Shown here: positions 28,464-37,117 of the stretch, piece by piece
Numbering within the stretch: the first letter of the stretch is position 1
How the letters are laid out: each line of letters opens with the position of its first letter
Notes under the pieces: generated by a model
Seen by the model: the letters and a program-made list of their open reading frames with translations, nothing else
Database searches by the model: none
Told to the model about the DNA's origin: nothing
NCBI GenBank assembly: GCA_015067255.1
Contig: SVMS01000010.1
Location: 1 to 49,163 of the forward strand
Direction of reading: 5' to 3'
DNA length: 49,163 bases
Source: Oscillospiraceae bacterium
GTDB taxonomy: Bacteria > Bacillota > Clostridia > Oscillospirales > SIG519
Program-made: the position numbers and the translations under genes

Positions 28464-29846
28464 TTAAATTTCAAATTCTTCAATGAAATTTTCAAGATTT
28501 TCAATCTGTATTTTCTGAGCCTGCTGTGCAGGTCCGCCGTAAACTCCCCTGCCGTTTACACAAGTTTCAATGCTGATTGCCTCATAAATATCTTTTTCAA
28601 AAACAGGGCAAACAACTTTATACTCTTCAAGGGAAAGAGTTTCAAGATTTTTCTTATTTTGAATACAGTAAGCCACAAGGCTTCCTACAATTTTATAAGC
28701 ATCTCTGAATGCCATACCGTGCTTAACAAGATAATCTGCACAGTCGGTGGCATTGATAAATCCGTCCTGAGCCGCTTTTTTAAGATTTTCTTTTTTTACT
28801 GTCATTGTATCAATCATCGGTGCAAATACTTCAAGACAAAGCTTTACTGTATCAACTGCATCGAAAATTGCTTCCTTATCCTCTTGCATATCCTTGTTGT
28901 ATGACAGAGGCAAGCCCTTCATCATAGTTAAAAGAGTTATCAAAGAGCCGTAAACACGGCCTGTTTTTCCTCTTACAAGCTCGGGAATATCAGGATTTTT
29001 CTTCTGAGGCATAATTGATGAGCCTGTAGAATAAGCATCGTCAAGCTCGATAAAGGAAAATTCGTGACTACACCACAAAATAATCTCTTCGCTGAATCTT
29101 GAAAGATGCATCATAAGTATAGAAAGAGCAGAAGAAAGCTCAATAACAAAATCTCTGTCGGAAACACTGTCCATTGAGTTTTCCGTAACAGCTTCAAAGC
29201 CTAAAAGCTCACAAACACGCTGTCTGTTTATATCATATGTGGTAGTTGCGAGAGCACCGCTGCCCAAAGGCATCATACTTGTTCTTTTATAGCAGTCCTT
29301 AAGGCGCTCCAAATCACGTCTTAACATTTGAGCGTATGCCATTATAGCGTGAGAAAAGGTAACAGGCTGCGCTCTTTGCAAATGAGTATATCCGCTCATA
29401 ACAGAATCGGTATTCTCTTTTGCTTTATTTATTATTGCTTTTTCAAGCTCGCAAACAAGCTTTGCAATTTCTTTTATTTCTTTTCTTAAATTCAAACGGA
29501 TATCAAGAGCTACCTGGTCATTTCTGCTTCTTGCAGTGTGAAGCTTTTTGCCTGTATCTCCTATTTTTTGGGTAAGCAAAACCTCGATATTCATATGAAT
29601 ATCTTCGCTGTCTGCCGAAAGGCACGCTGTTGAATTTTCTATTTCCTGCTCAATTTCTTTTAAAGCTGTAACAATGGCATCCTTTTCTTCCGCAGTAATT
29701 ATTCCGCACTCGCTGAGCATTGTACTGTGCGCAATACTTCCTTCAATATCCTCCTTATACATTCTTGCATCAAAAGCTATTGAAGAATTAAAATCATTTA
29801 CCTTTTTATCTGTCTGCTTTAAAAAACGACCTGCCCAAAGCTTCAT
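28464..29846 (-). CDS. argH: Argininosuccinate lyase
   Basis: Splits argininosuccinate to arginine and fumarate. Fumarase-superfamily signature [37 protein letters not shown] and [17 protein letters not shown] (catalytic His) are present. 460 residues. It begins 330 bp after argG, the only large gap in the operon, which is occupied by structured repeat copy B. Confidence 0.97.
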   Translation of the reverse strand: MKLWAGRFLKQTDKKVNDFNSSIAFDARMYKEDIEGSIAHSTMLSECGIITAEEKDAIVTALKEIEQEIENSTACLSADSEDIHMNIEVLLTQKIGDTGKKLHTARSRNDQVALDIRLNLRKEIKEIAKLVCELEKAIINKAKENTDSVMSGYTHLQRAQPVTFSHAIMAYAQMLRRDLERLKDCYKRTSMMPLGSGALATTTYDINRQRVCELLGFEAVTENSMDSVSDRDFVIELSSALSILMMHLSRFSEEIILWCSHEFSFIELDDAYSTGSSIMPQKKNPDIPELVRGKTGRVYGSLITLLTMMKGLPLSYNKDMQEDKEAIFDAVDTVKLCLEVFAPMIDTMTVKKENLKKAAQDGFINATDCADYLVKHGMAFRDAYKIVGSLVAYCIQNKKNLETLSLEEYKVVCPVFEKDIYEAISIETCVNGRGVYGGPAQQAQKIQIENLENFIEEFEI

Positions 29847-29879
29847 TTATAATCATGCCTTTCAATAATATACTACGAC

Positions 29880-29920
29880 AGGGGCTGTAAAAAAACGAAA
29901 GTTTTTTACAGCCCCTTTTT
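29880..29920. terminator. Strong hairpin with T-run between argG and argH
   Basis: AGGGGCTGTAAAAAA-type left arm (29880-29896) pairs with 29901-29916 over a GAAA loop, about 15 bp with one bulged A. T5 lies on the plus strand; the minus strand, in operon direction, has no T-run. It therefore does not look like an argG terminator. It abuts structured repeat copy B in the same way as 22992-23029 abuts copy A. Confidence 0.7.
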
Positions 29921-30033
29921 AGGGGATAGGAAAAAATGTGCAGAATATGTCAATTTCGCGAAAACAAGGATTTGTTGTCGGTTACCCGACGGCGTACAGA
30001 GGTACGTCGAGGGCGAAATTGACATATAGCATA
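29921..30033. repeat. Structured repeat, copy B
   Basis: AGGGGATAGGAAAAA (29921-29935) matches copy A at 14 of 15 positions. The shared 36-nt block is 29985-30020. The outer stem 29945-29959 pairs exactly with 30013-30027 (15 bp). The inner stem CGGCGTAC (29990-29997) pairs with GTACGTCG (30002-30009) through one G-U. Relative to copy A, outer stem bases change on both sides while pairing is kept, which argues for RNA structure. The remaining gap, 30034-30175, shows only short AT-rich hairpins. Confidence 0.65.
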
Positions 30034-30175
30034 AAACGTATATTTCTTAAAAGAATTAGCAAAAAGATGTTTTTCTGTTAATTTTTGCTCTTTTTTCAAG
30101 AGATGATAGTATATAATCCTTTTATTTACTTGTTTTATGCGCTCTGCGCTTTTTTTACATCCCCCTTTTTTATTT

Positions 30176-31384
30176 TTAGTTATTTCCTATTTTCTTTGCT
30201 CTTACCTTGAGGGGTAATCCAAACAGATTGATAAAGCCTTCTGCATCATTCTGATTGTAAACCTCATCCTCATCAAAGGTAGCAATTTCTTCATCGTATA
30301 AGGAATAAGGACTTGTAACTCCTGCTGTAATGATATTTCCTTTGTAAAGCTTAAGCTTAACAGAGCCTGTTACTGTTTCCTGTGTTTTATCAACAAAAGC
30401 GCTGAGAGCTTCACGTAAAGGAGTATACCACTGACCGAAATAAACGATATCGGCAAACTTAAGAGCTATACCCTGCTTGTAGTGCATTGTTTCTCTGTCA
30501 AGACAAAGGGTTTCCAAAACTTCGTGAGCTGCATAAAGAATTGTTCCGCCGGGAGTTTCGTATACGCCTCTTGATTTCATACCGACAAGACGGTTTTCCA
30601 CTAAGTCAACTATTCCTATGCCGTTTTCTCCGCCTAATTTATTAAGGATTTTGATTATTTCAACGCTGTCTGTCTTCTTACCGTCAATAGCAACAGGAAC
30701 GCCTTTTTCAAAATCTATTGTAACATATGTAGCTTTGTCGGGAGCTTTTTGAGGAGAAACGCCCAATTCCAGAATTTTATCGTAATCGGGCTCATTTGCA
30801 GGGTCCTCAAGGTCAAGACCTTCGTGAGAAAGATGCCAAAGGTTCATATCCTTTGAATAATTTGTTTCACGGCTTATATTAAGAGGAATATTTCTTGCCT
30901 CTGCATAGTCAATTTCCTCGTCACGTGATTTGATATCCCAAATTCTCCAAGGAGCAATAATATCCATATCGGGAGCAAAAGCTTTTATTGCAAGCTCGAA
31001 ACGAACCTGGTCATTGCCCTTACCTGTGCAACCGTGACATATAGCATCTGCGCCCTCTTTCTTAGCTATTTCAACTATTCTTTTAGCTATTATGGGACGA
31101 GCAAAGGAAGTACCTAAAAGATATTTACCCTCATATACAGCACCCGCTTTAAGTGTGGGGAAAATATATTCATCAACAAATTCCTTTGTTAAATCTTCTA
31201 TATATAATTTTGAAGCACCTGTTTTAATTGCTTTTTCTTCAAGTCCTGAAAGCTCTTTACCCTGTCCTACATCGGCAGCAACTGCGATAACCTCACAGCC
31301 GTAATTTTCCTTAAGCCACGGAATAATGATAGATGTATCAAGACCGCCTGAATAAGCTAAAACAACTTTTTTATAATTTTTCAT
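30176..31384 (-). CDS. argG: Argininosuccinate synthase
   Basis: ATP-dependent joining of citrulline and aspartate. The N-type PP-loop [17 protein letters not shown] is at the N-terminus; [16 protein letters not shown] and the [14 protein letters not shown] block follow. 402 residues. Start ATG 31382-31384 with AAAGGAG upstream. First gene of the arginine operon with a promoter at 31422-31449 and an ARG-box-like site further upstream. Confidence 0.97.
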   Translation of the reverse strand: MKNYKKVVLAYSGGLDTSIIIPWLKENYGCEVIAVAADVGQGKELSGLEEKAIKTGASKLYIEDLTKEFVDEYIFPTLKAGAVYEGKYLLGTSFARPIIAKRIVEIAKKEGADAICHGCTGKGNDQVRFELAIKAFAPDMDIIAPWRIWDIKSRDEEIDYAEARNIPLNISRETNYSKDMNLWHLSHEGLDLEDPANEPDYDKILELGVSPQKAPDKATYVTIDFEKGVPVAIDGKKTDSVEIIKILNKLGGENGIGIVDLVENRLVGMKSRGVYETPGGTILYAAHEVLETLCLDRETMHYKQGIALKFADIVYFGQWYTPLREALSAFVDKTQETVTGSVKLKLYKGNIITAGVTSPYSLYDEEIATFDEDEVYNQNDAEGFINLFGLPLKVRAKKIGNN

Positions 31385-31421
31385 TTTTATAAATCTCCTT
31401 TGAAATCATATAACACTAATA

Positions 31422-31449
31422 ATTATACACATTTTTTTATATATTGCAA
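31422..31449 (-). promoter_or_regulatory. Promoter of the arginine operon
   Basis: Minus strand TTGCAA (31444-31449), 16 bp, TATAAT (31422-31427), about 38 bp before the argG start. Confidence 0.75.
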
Positions 31450-31510
31450 GCCTTTTTTAAATCTTTGTATAACTTAACACACAAATACAACATATACGAG
31501 AAATATTTAT

Positions 31511-31559
31511 ATTTATGCACAATTTTGCATATTTATTCATTTATGCAGAATTTTTGCAA
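31511..31559 (-). promoter_or_regulatory. ARG-box-like operator and direct repeats upstream of argG
   Basis: On the minus strand 31541-31524 reads AATGAATAAATATGCAAA, matching 15 of 18 positions of the AhrC/ArgR ARG-box consensus as I recall it. Two direct repeats (ATTTATGCA, one base, AATTTTGCA) begin near 31512 and 31539 on the plus strand. The site lies about 75 bp upstream of the -35 and overlaps the end of the methyltransferase gene. Binding of an ArgR-type regulator is inferred. Confidence 0.45.
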
Positions 31560-32691
31560 GTTTTTTCTCAAGGTAAAAGTCTATATCGAGACTATCAATA
31601 TAATTTTTATATAGTTCATATGCTTTTTTGCGTGAATTTACGGTACTTTCGCTCTTTACTGCTTTTATAAGAATGTTTTTAGGAGTATGCTCACTGTCGA
31701 TAAATTCACATACTGTTGTTTTATAGCCTATACATTCAAGAAGCTGTGCTCTCAAAGAGTCGGTTATAAGGCTTGAAAGCTTTTCTTTTATTATGCCGTG
31801 CTTTGTCAGAAGCGGCATATATTCTTTAGGAAGCTTTGAATTGATTTCGTGCTGACAGCAAGGTACCGCCAAAATAACCTTGGCTCCGCAATCAATAGCT
31901 TTTACTATTGAATCATCGGTAGCATTATCGCAAGCGTGCAGTGAAATTACTATATCGGCTTTAGTTCCCTCATAATCGGAAATAAATCCGTTTTTAAACT
32001 TCAGATTTTCGTAGCCTAACTCCTCAGCTGTCCTTGTGCAAAACTCAATTACGTCATCTTTTATATCGAGGCCTGTAATTGAAACCGTAAAGTTCCTTAC
32101 CTTTACAAGATAATAATAGAGTGCAAAGGTAAGATATGCCTTACCGCAGCCAAAGTCCACTATTTCAAGCTTTTCTTTACCGAATTCGTCGGTTATAACG
32201 CTTTCTATAAGCTCTAAATATTTATTTATCTGACGGAATTTATCATATTTTGAGCTGATTACCTTGCCTTGACTATTCATTACACCCAAACGCACAAGAA
32301 AGTCTACTGGTGTACCCTCTTGCAATATATAGCTTTTTTGTTTGTTATGAGTTTTGATATCCTTTACTTTTTTAGTGGGTGCTGATTTTTTGATTTTCAA
32401 CTTTTGATAATATGTAATATGATAGTCATTTTCCGCTGTAAAAAGAACAAGCTGATTATAGTCCTTCTCAAGCAAAAATGAAATTTTTTCTGCCGTATCT
32501 TCAATACTGCAATTTTCGTGCTTTACCTTCTTTTGCTCAAAAAAGCTGAACTGATAAAAAATATCGCCGTTTTTATTTTCAAAAGGAACTATTTTTACAT
32601 TTTTATAAAGTGTATCACTTGTCTTTTTTATCTCGCTCATTGTTGCAAAAGCAAGACCTTCAAGAAGTATTTCCTTTATTTTTTCAATCAT
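31537..32691 (-). CDS. Class I SAM-dependent methyltransferase (Methyltransf_32-like)
   Basis: 384 residues. A non-catalytic N-terminal half (about 150 residues) precedes a Rossmann-fold methyltransferase domain with motif I VDFGCGKAYLTFALYYYL, an acidic motif II (ITGLDIKDDVIEFC) and ADIVISLHACDNATDD. VPCCQHEINSKL follows; two adjacent Cys are typical of this family, which I recall as Methyltransf_32. The substrate, perhaps RNA, is unknown. Its start overlaps the alanine racemase homologue by 4 bp. The 3' end overlaps the ARG-box-like site. Confidence 0.8.
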   Translation of the reverse strand: MIEKIKEILLEGLAFATMSEIKKTSDTLYKNVKIVPFENKNGDIFYQFSFFEQKKVKHENCSIEDTAEKISFLLEKDYNQLVLFTAENDYHITYYQKLKIKKSAPTKKVKDIKTHNKQKSYILQEGTPVDFLVRLGVMNSQGKVISSKYDKFRQINKYLELIESVITDEFGKEKLEIVDFGCGKAYLTFALYYYLVKVRNFTVSITGLDIKDDVIEFCTRTAEELGYENLKFKNGFISDYEGTKADIVISLHACDNATDDSIVKAIDCGAKVILAVPCCQHEINSKLPKEYMPLLTKHGIIKEKLSSLITDSLRAQLLECIGYKTTVCEFIDSEHTPKNILIKAVKSESTVNSRKKAYELYKNYIDSLDIDFYLEKKLAKILHK

Positions 32692-33770
32692 ATATAATCC
32701 CTTTCAACAGATGAGTTAATAAACATCGGATTTACATTGAAATAGCACTTATCCCCTGCTTTACAGGGAATATCCGTAACATCTAAGACTAAGCTTGTCA
32801 TAAACGGGCGGGCAAGAATATACACTTTTTTATCATTTATTTTACAGGATATTCTTGATTTTTTACTGAGTAATAAATCACTCTTTACATATCTTAATTT
32901 ATCTATAAATCTGAATAAACCCTTTGCCTTTTCAAGACCTATTCCGTCAGAGGTGCCTACAGGAACAACTGCAATTGTAGCATTTTTCTTAAGCTTAAAG
33001 GCATTTCCGTAGCCTACATTACAGCCGCTATCAAGGTTTTTAATCTCCTGTATCGTACATTCAAGAGTTCCGACAGGTGAAAGACCCTTTCCCTTTAAAA
33101 CTCTTCCTGTAAGTACAGAGCCCACTCTCACCGCATCAAGACGCATGTCATCAAATCTGAAAAGTCCGTTTGAATTTAAAATATGCTTACAGGGTATTTC
33201 AATTCCGCTGTTTTTCAAAAATTCAACCATTTGATTAAAGACATCAAACTGTTTCTGAGAATATGCTTTTTTTCCAAAGGCTGTTGACAAGTGCGTAAAA
33301 ATTCCCGTAATTTTCAAATTTGTCAGGTTTAAAACTGCGGCAGTCAAATCGTTTATGTCTGAAGGTAAAAAGCCGTATCTTCCTATACCTGTATCAAGAG
33401 CTATGTGAGCGTTTAATGTTACTCCGTCCCGTCTTAAAGCTCCGTCTAAAGCAAGCATAGCGCCTAAAGAGCCTACTGTTGCTGTCAAATGATTATCTAT
33501 CAAAGTCTGAATTTCTTGTTCAACAGAGGTTGAGCACATAACAAGTATTTCACTGTCTATTCCGTTTTGACGAAGCTCCACTGCTTCCTCAATTCTTGAT
33601 ACCGCAAAAGAACTTTCTGAATTTTTGAGAAGCACTCTTGCTGTTTCCACTGCGCCCATTCCATAGGCATTACCCTTAAGTACCCAATATATTTTTGAGT
33701 CCTTGGCATATTTTTTAACTATTTTTATATTTTCCTCAATTTTTTTCGTATCAATAATCAATCTTGTCAT
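32688..33770 (-). CDS. alr: Alanine racemase family protein, divergent
   Basis: PLP-dependent TIM-barrel racemase homologue of 360 residues. The PLP-binding Lys32 lies in VLKGNAYGMGA, and DTGIGRYGF, HILNSNG and AVRVGSVLTG match Alr landmarks. At the position of the usual GYADG motif, whose Tyr is the second catalytic base, the sequence is G272-T-S-D-G, so that Tyr is Thr. It may be an enzyme with altered substrate or mechanism, or not the cell's main alanine racemase. I start at ATG 33768-33770 with GGGGAAG 6 nt upstream. The stop overlaps the methyltransferase start. Confidence 0.75.
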   Translation of the reverse strand: MTRLIIDTKKIEENIKIVKKYAKDSKIYWVLKGNAYGMGAVETARVLLKNSESSFAVSRIEEAVELRQNGIDSEILVMCSTSVEQEIQTLIDNHLTATVGSLGAMLALDGALRRDGVTLNAHIALDTGIGRYGFLPSDINDLTAAVLNLTNLKITGIFTHLSTAFGKKAYSQKQFDVFNQMVEFLKNSGIEIPCKHILNSNGLFRFDDMRLDAVRVGSVLTGRVLKGKGLSPVGTLECTIQEIKNLDSGCNVGYGNAFKLKKNATIAVVPVGTSDGIGLEKAKGLFRFIDKLRYVKSDLLLSKKSRISCKINDKKVYILARPFMTSLVLDVTDIPCKAGDKCYFNVNPMFINSSVERDYI

Positions 33771-33797
33771 TTTCAACTTCCCCATTATACATAATAT

Positions 33798-33848
33798 AAA
33801 AAACTGCCGTACGCTAAAACAAAAGCCGTACAGACAGTAATTTAAAAA
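33798..33848 (-). terminator. Terminator between HAD hydrolase and alr
   Basis: On the minus strand ACTG...GTACG pairs with CGTAC...CAGT (33845-33848 and 33837-33841 with 33809-33813 and 33803-33806) around small internal loops, followed by six T (33798-33803). It separates rplS-lepB-rbgA-HAD from alr and the methyltransferase, at least partly. Confidence 0.65.
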
Positions 33849-33854
33849 CGGTAT

Positions 33855-34565
33855 TTATACGGCAAAATCCAAACCGCATATATATTTTTCAAACTGAGCA
33901 AAATTTCCGTTGGGAATATTATCAAAGCTTTCGTTTAGAGGATTTTCAATAAAATCGGTTATAAGGTACACCTGTGTTCCCAATTTTTTTACACACATAT
34001 CCTCTAAAACATTATTTCCAACCATAAGACATTCTTCGGGCTTTTTGCCTATTTTTCCAAAAATTCTTTTATAATACTTAAGATTAGGCTTACAGCAATA
34101 TGAGTTGTCGTATGTTGTTATATATATAAAATCCTCTGGTGTAAGATTGACCCAATTAAGACGTGATTCAACACCTGACATCGGAAAAAGAGGATTTGTG
34201 GCAAGCACTAAGCTGTACCCTTTTTCTTTCAGAGTATCAAACATCTGACGAAAATCTCTTTTTTCTTTGAGAATTCCCTTTGTAAGATTAAATTCATTTT
34301 TATAAAAGCTATCAAAAATTTCATAAAGCTTACTGTCAGGCTTACTTTTATTTATAAAGCTTTGCCAGAAAACCTCTTCGTTGGTCTTCTGGCTGTCATT
34401 CTCCATCATTTTACCTACAGATTTCCAACTTTCTTTTATGAAGCTTTCTTTATCAAAGCCTAAGCTTTCCATTTTATCTGCAAGTCTTCCGAAATAATCC
34501 TTTATAAAATCTTCAAGAGCTACGGGAACAAGAGTCCCGTCCAAATCAAATAAAATTGTATTCAT
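33855..34565 (-). CDS. HAD-family hydrolase
   Basis: 236-residue haloacid-dehalogenase-like phosphatase. Motif I is FDLDGTLVP (nucleophile and acid Asp), motif II the Thr in LVLATNPLF, and the C-terminal CLMVGNNVLEDM (motif IV region) follows a conserved Lys (CCKPNLKYYKRIF). The cap inserted after motif I is alpha-helical. The substrate is unknown. It follows rbgA by 5 bp, so it is co-transcribed with it. Confidence 0.88.
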   Translation of the reverse strand: MNTILFDLDGTLVPVALEDFIKDYFGRLADKMESLGFDKESFIKESWKSVGKMMENDSQKTNEEVFWQSFINKSKPDSKLYEIFDSFYKNEFNLTKGILKEKRDFRQMFDTLKEKGYSLVLATNPLFPMSGVESRLNWVNLTPEDFIYITTYDNSYCCKPNLKYYKRIFGKIGKKPEECLMVGNNVLEDMCVKKLGTQVYLITDFIENPLNESFDNIPNGNFAQFEKYICGLDFAV

Positions 34566-34570
34566 AATTT

Positions 34571-35425
34571 CTAAATATCCTCAGGGCTTTCCAAAGATAT
34601 AGCGCCCAATTTACCTGCCCTATATTCATCTATAACTATAATTGCGGCTCTCTCTGTATCAAGCTCTCCGCCCGAAATTAAAAAGCCTCTCTTTTTAGCT
34701 ACAAGCTTTAGAAGCTCGTATCCGTCTGTAATATCGGTAGCTATTTTATATCGCTCTTGCAATTTTTCTTTATAATTAGTATTTAAAACGCTTAAAAGCT
34801 GACACGCCAACTCTTCAATATCAAGAATCTGGTCTCTTACAGCACCTGTTAAAGCAAGATTTATACCTGTTTGCGAGTCGTCAATTTTGGGCCATAGTAT
34901 TCCGGGCATATCAAGAAGGTCTGCCCCCTGAATACTCACCCACTGCTTTCCTCTGGTAACACCCGGCTTATCCTGTGCTTTTGCCACTTTAGCTCCTGCA
35001 AGGGCATTTATAAATGTGGATTTTCCAACATTGGGTACGCCTAAAATCATTATTCTGATAGGCTTTCCCGTCATTCCGCGGCTGTTTTTTCTCTCCTCTT
35101 CCTCGCAAAGAACCTCTTTGATTTTAGCAAGAAAATCAGATACTCCTTTTTTTTGCTTACTGTCAGCACATATTGCGCATATACCCTGAGAGGTATAATA
35201 TTTCTGCCACTTCTTTGTGGTTTGTAAATCCGCAATATCGGATTTATTTAAAACTACTATTCTTTTTTTAGATTTAAGAAGATTGTCAAAATCGGGATTT
35301 CTTGAGCTTTTGGGAATACGGGCATCTACTATTTCGGCAACAATATCAACAAGCTTAAGATTTTCTTCTATAAGCCGTCTTGTTTTTGCCATATGACCCG
35401 GATACCAGTTAATATTATCTATCAT
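34571..35425 (-). CDS. rbgA: Ribosome biogenesis GTPase RbgA (YlqF)
   Basis: Circularly permuted GTPase needed for late 50S assembly. It starts INWYPGHMAKTRRLI, then has motifs in permuted order: G4 VVLNKSDIAD, G1 GVPNVGKSTFINALAG, G2 region GVTRGKQWV, G3 LLDMPGI. A C-terminal helical RNA-binding part follows. 284 residues. It sits 9 bp after lepB; the rplS-lepB-ylqF order is the classic Firmicute arrangement, and the gene for L19 nearby fits a ribosome role. Confidence 0.95.
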   Translation of the reverse strand: MIDNINWYPGHMAKTRRLIEENLKLVDIVAEIVDARIPKSSRNPDFDNLLKSKKRIVVLNKSDIADLQTTKKWQKYYTSQGICAICADSKQKKGVSDFLAKIKEVLCEEEERKNSRGMTGKPIRIMILGVPNVGKSTFINALAGAKVAKAQDKPGVTRGKQWVSIQGADLLDMPGILWPKIDDSQTGINLALTGAVRDQILDIEELACQLLSVLNTNYKEKLQERYKIATDITDGYELLKLVAKKRGFLISGGELDTERAAIIVIDEYRAGKLGAISLESPEDI

Positions 35426-35433
35426 TTTTACAC

Positions 35434-36270
35434 CTAATTGATAAATCCTATTTTATTGAAGGGATATACACGGTAAACAACTCTGCCTAAAATAGAGCGC
35501 ACATCTACAGTTCCTACTCTTGTATCTCGGCTGTCCATAGAGTCATTTCTATTGTCTCCCATAACAAACACGTGGCCTTCAGGCACTGTCAAAGGATATT
35601 TCTGGTCGCCTTTTCTTAAAATAGCCTCTTTAATATAAGGCTCTTCGATTTCTTCTCCGTTTATAAACACTGCTTTTTTATCTATATCTACAACTACAGT
35701 CTGACCCTCAGTAGCAATTATTCTTTTTACAAAAGGTCTGTTTTCATTACCCGCCATATCGGGAATAAATACTACTACATCATTTGTCTTAGGTGTATAC
35801 AGAAAATTTGAAAGAATTACTCTTTCGCCGTTATGCAAGGTGTTTTCCATAGAAGGACCGTCAACCATTACAACTCTGAAAACAAACGTAAACAGCAAAA
35901 CAACACATACAACAGAAATTGCAATAGACTCTACCCATTCAAAAATTTCTGTTGACATACCCTTGGAATGCTTCTCCTTCGATGTCACGCTATGAGCCTT
36001 ATAATCATCGTATTGCTCATCCTCTTCGTCAAATTCAAAATCATCACTTTGATAATTGTAAGTGTTTTCTTCGAAAGCTTCATCTTCCTGCACGTCTTCA
36101 AAATCGAGAAAATCCTCTGCTTCCCGAGGTTGCTCTTCAGCTTGCTCCGCTACTGCTTTTTCTGACATCTTACTTATCAAAGAGTCCATTTCAGAGTCAG
36201 CCTCTCTTTTTTCTATATCATTTAAAATTTTATTTATTTCGTCATAATTGAAATTGTTTTTATCGCTCAT
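35434..36270 (-). CDS. lepB: Signal peptidase I with long acidic N-terminal extension
   Basis: Membrane serine protease that cleaves signal peptides. One transmembrane helix (about residues 113-136) is followed by the catalytic Ser140 in GPSMENTL and Lys182 in FVKRIIATEGQ; the box GHVFVMGDNRNDSMDSR is intact. Gram-positive SipS-type enzymes are about 180-190 residues. This one has 278 because of a cytosolic extension of about 105 residues, rich in Asp/Glu (DFEFDEEDEQYDDY). The extension's role is unknown. Between rplS and rbgA. Confidence 0.95.
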   Translation of the reverse strand: MSDKNNFNYDEINKILNDIEKREADSEMDSLISKMSEKAVAEQAEEQPREAEDFLDFEDVQEDEAFEENTYNYQSDDFEFDEEDEQYDDYKAHSVTSKEKHSKGMSTEIFEWVESIAISVVCVVLLFTFVFRVVMVDGPSMENTLHNGERVILSNFLYTPKTNDVVVFIPDMAGNENRPFVKRIIATEGQTVVVDIDKKAVFINGEEIEEPYIKEAILRKGDQKYPLTVPEGHVFVMGDNRNDSMDSRDTRVGTVDVRSILGRVVYRVYPFNKIGFIN

Positions 36271-36304
36271 AGCTATCCCTACCTTGCAATAGATATTCTA
36301 AAAA

Positions 36305-36353
36305 GAGAAAAACCCGCAAATAAAAAGCTAAAAGCTTTTTATCTACAGGTTTT
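36305..36353 (-). terminator. Terminator-like hairpin between rplS and lepB
   Basis: On the minus strand AAAACC...AAAAAGC (36353-36334) can pair over about 20 positions, including several G-U pairs, with GCTTTTT...GGTTTT (36328-36309), followed by T. It starts 6 bp after the rplS stop and probably makes lepB expression lower than rplS. Confidence 0.65.
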
Positions 36354-36358
36354 ATAAG

Positions 36359-36706
36359 TTACTGTATTAATTCTTTAACCTTAGCAGCCTTACCAACTCT
36401 GTCACGCAGATAATAAAGCTTTGCTCTGCGAACTTTACCTTTTCTTACAGTTTCTATTTTCTCAATTTTCGGGGAATGAATCGGGAAGGTTCTCTCAACG
36501 CCTACGCCGCTGGCAATACGTCTTACTGTAAATGTTTCAGAAACGCCGCCGCCCTTACGTGCAATAATTGTTCCTTCAAATACCTGAATTCTTTCTCTGT
36601 TTCCCTCTTTGATTTTGACATGAACTCTGACAGTGTTACCAATAACTATCTGTGAAAGATCATTCTTAATCTGCTCGCTTGTAAAGCTTCTGATAATATC
36701 TTGCAT
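36359..36706 (-). CDS. rplS: 50S ribosomal protein L19
   Basis: 115 residues from ATG 36704-36706 ([14 protein letters not shown]). GGAGG lies 8 nt upstream; longer readings have no ribosome site and an atypical N-terminus. The core [47 protein letters not shown] and [18 protein letters not shown] is standard L19. First gene of a minus-strand unit with its own promoter. Confidence 0.97.
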   Translation of the reverse strand: MQDIIRSFTSEQIKNDLSQIVIGNTVRVHVKIKEGNRERIQVFEGTIIARKGGGVSETFTVRRIASGVGVERTFPIHSPKIEKIETVRKGKVRRAKLYYLRDRVGKAAKVKELIQ

Positions 36707-36774
36707 TATCTCTTCCTCCATATTCTTAGGACATTCATGCCGAGCAGGGCAGAGGACTATCCGCATTTAGAACA

Positions 36775-36803
36775 ATAATAACACATTTAAATCAAAATAG
36801 CAA
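36775..36803 (-). promoter_or_regulatory. Sigma-A promoter of rplS
   Basis: Minus strand TTGCTA (36798-36803), 17 bp, TATTAT (36775-36780). The predicted leader of about 60 nt (36707-36768) contains GCC/GGC complementary segments and could be an L19-type leader, but I cannot match a consensus. Confidence 0.65.
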
Positions 36804-36880
36804 GCATTATTTTTAATTTTCTGAAAAAATTTTTTCAACATTAAAAAAAAGCTGGTTAAGGCATCAAAAATCTTTAATTT

Positions 36881-37048
36881 TTAACGTGTCATAGTATCAA
36901 TGACGTTATCCATAACATCAAAGGCTTTATGCGCTTTTTTTCTGACTATGCGCTTTGCTTTGGGGTTCATTTTCATAGCCGCTGCCATAGCACCGCCGAT
37001 TGCTATACCTGCCATCATTCCCTTGGCAAATCCTGCAATACCTCTCAT
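36881..37048 (-). CDS. Small glycine/methionine-rich protein, 55 residues
   Basis: Reading frame from ATG 37046-37048 to TAA 36881-36883, with AAAGGA 9 nt upstream. The first half is Gly/Ala/Met-rich and hydrophobic (FAKGMMAGIAIGGAMAAAM). The second half is basic, then amphipathic (AKRIVRKKAHKAFDVMDNVID). The layout resembles small YtxH-like membrane-associated proteins common in Clostridia. Ribosome site, codon use and this pattern make it a probable real gene. Function unknown. Confidence 0.7.
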   Translation of the reverse strand: MRGIAGFAKGMMAGIAIGGAMAAAMKMNPKAKRIVRKKAHKAFDVMDNVIDTMTR

Positions 37049-37117
37049 AATATCATATCCTTTCTTTAAATCTGTCCTTTTTATTTTTTCAAAAATTTAT
37101 AATATTATGTGTTTCAA

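Noticed and set aside
28314-28904. 196-codon plus-strand reading frame spanning the argC-argH junction
   Set aside because: Antisense to two certain genes, Phe/Ile/Asn-rich with no domain, no start signal.
29880-29920. Terminator of argG
   Set aside because: The T-run is on the plus strand only; in the operon direction the stem lacks one.
22992-30033. Composite transposon bounded by the two related repeats
   Set aside because: The copies are in the same orientation around a complete biosynthetic operon, with no transposase and no target duplications.
36707-36768. Rfam-type L19 leader RNA
   Set aside because: A short leader with minor complementarity exists, but I could not match a consensus structure by eye.
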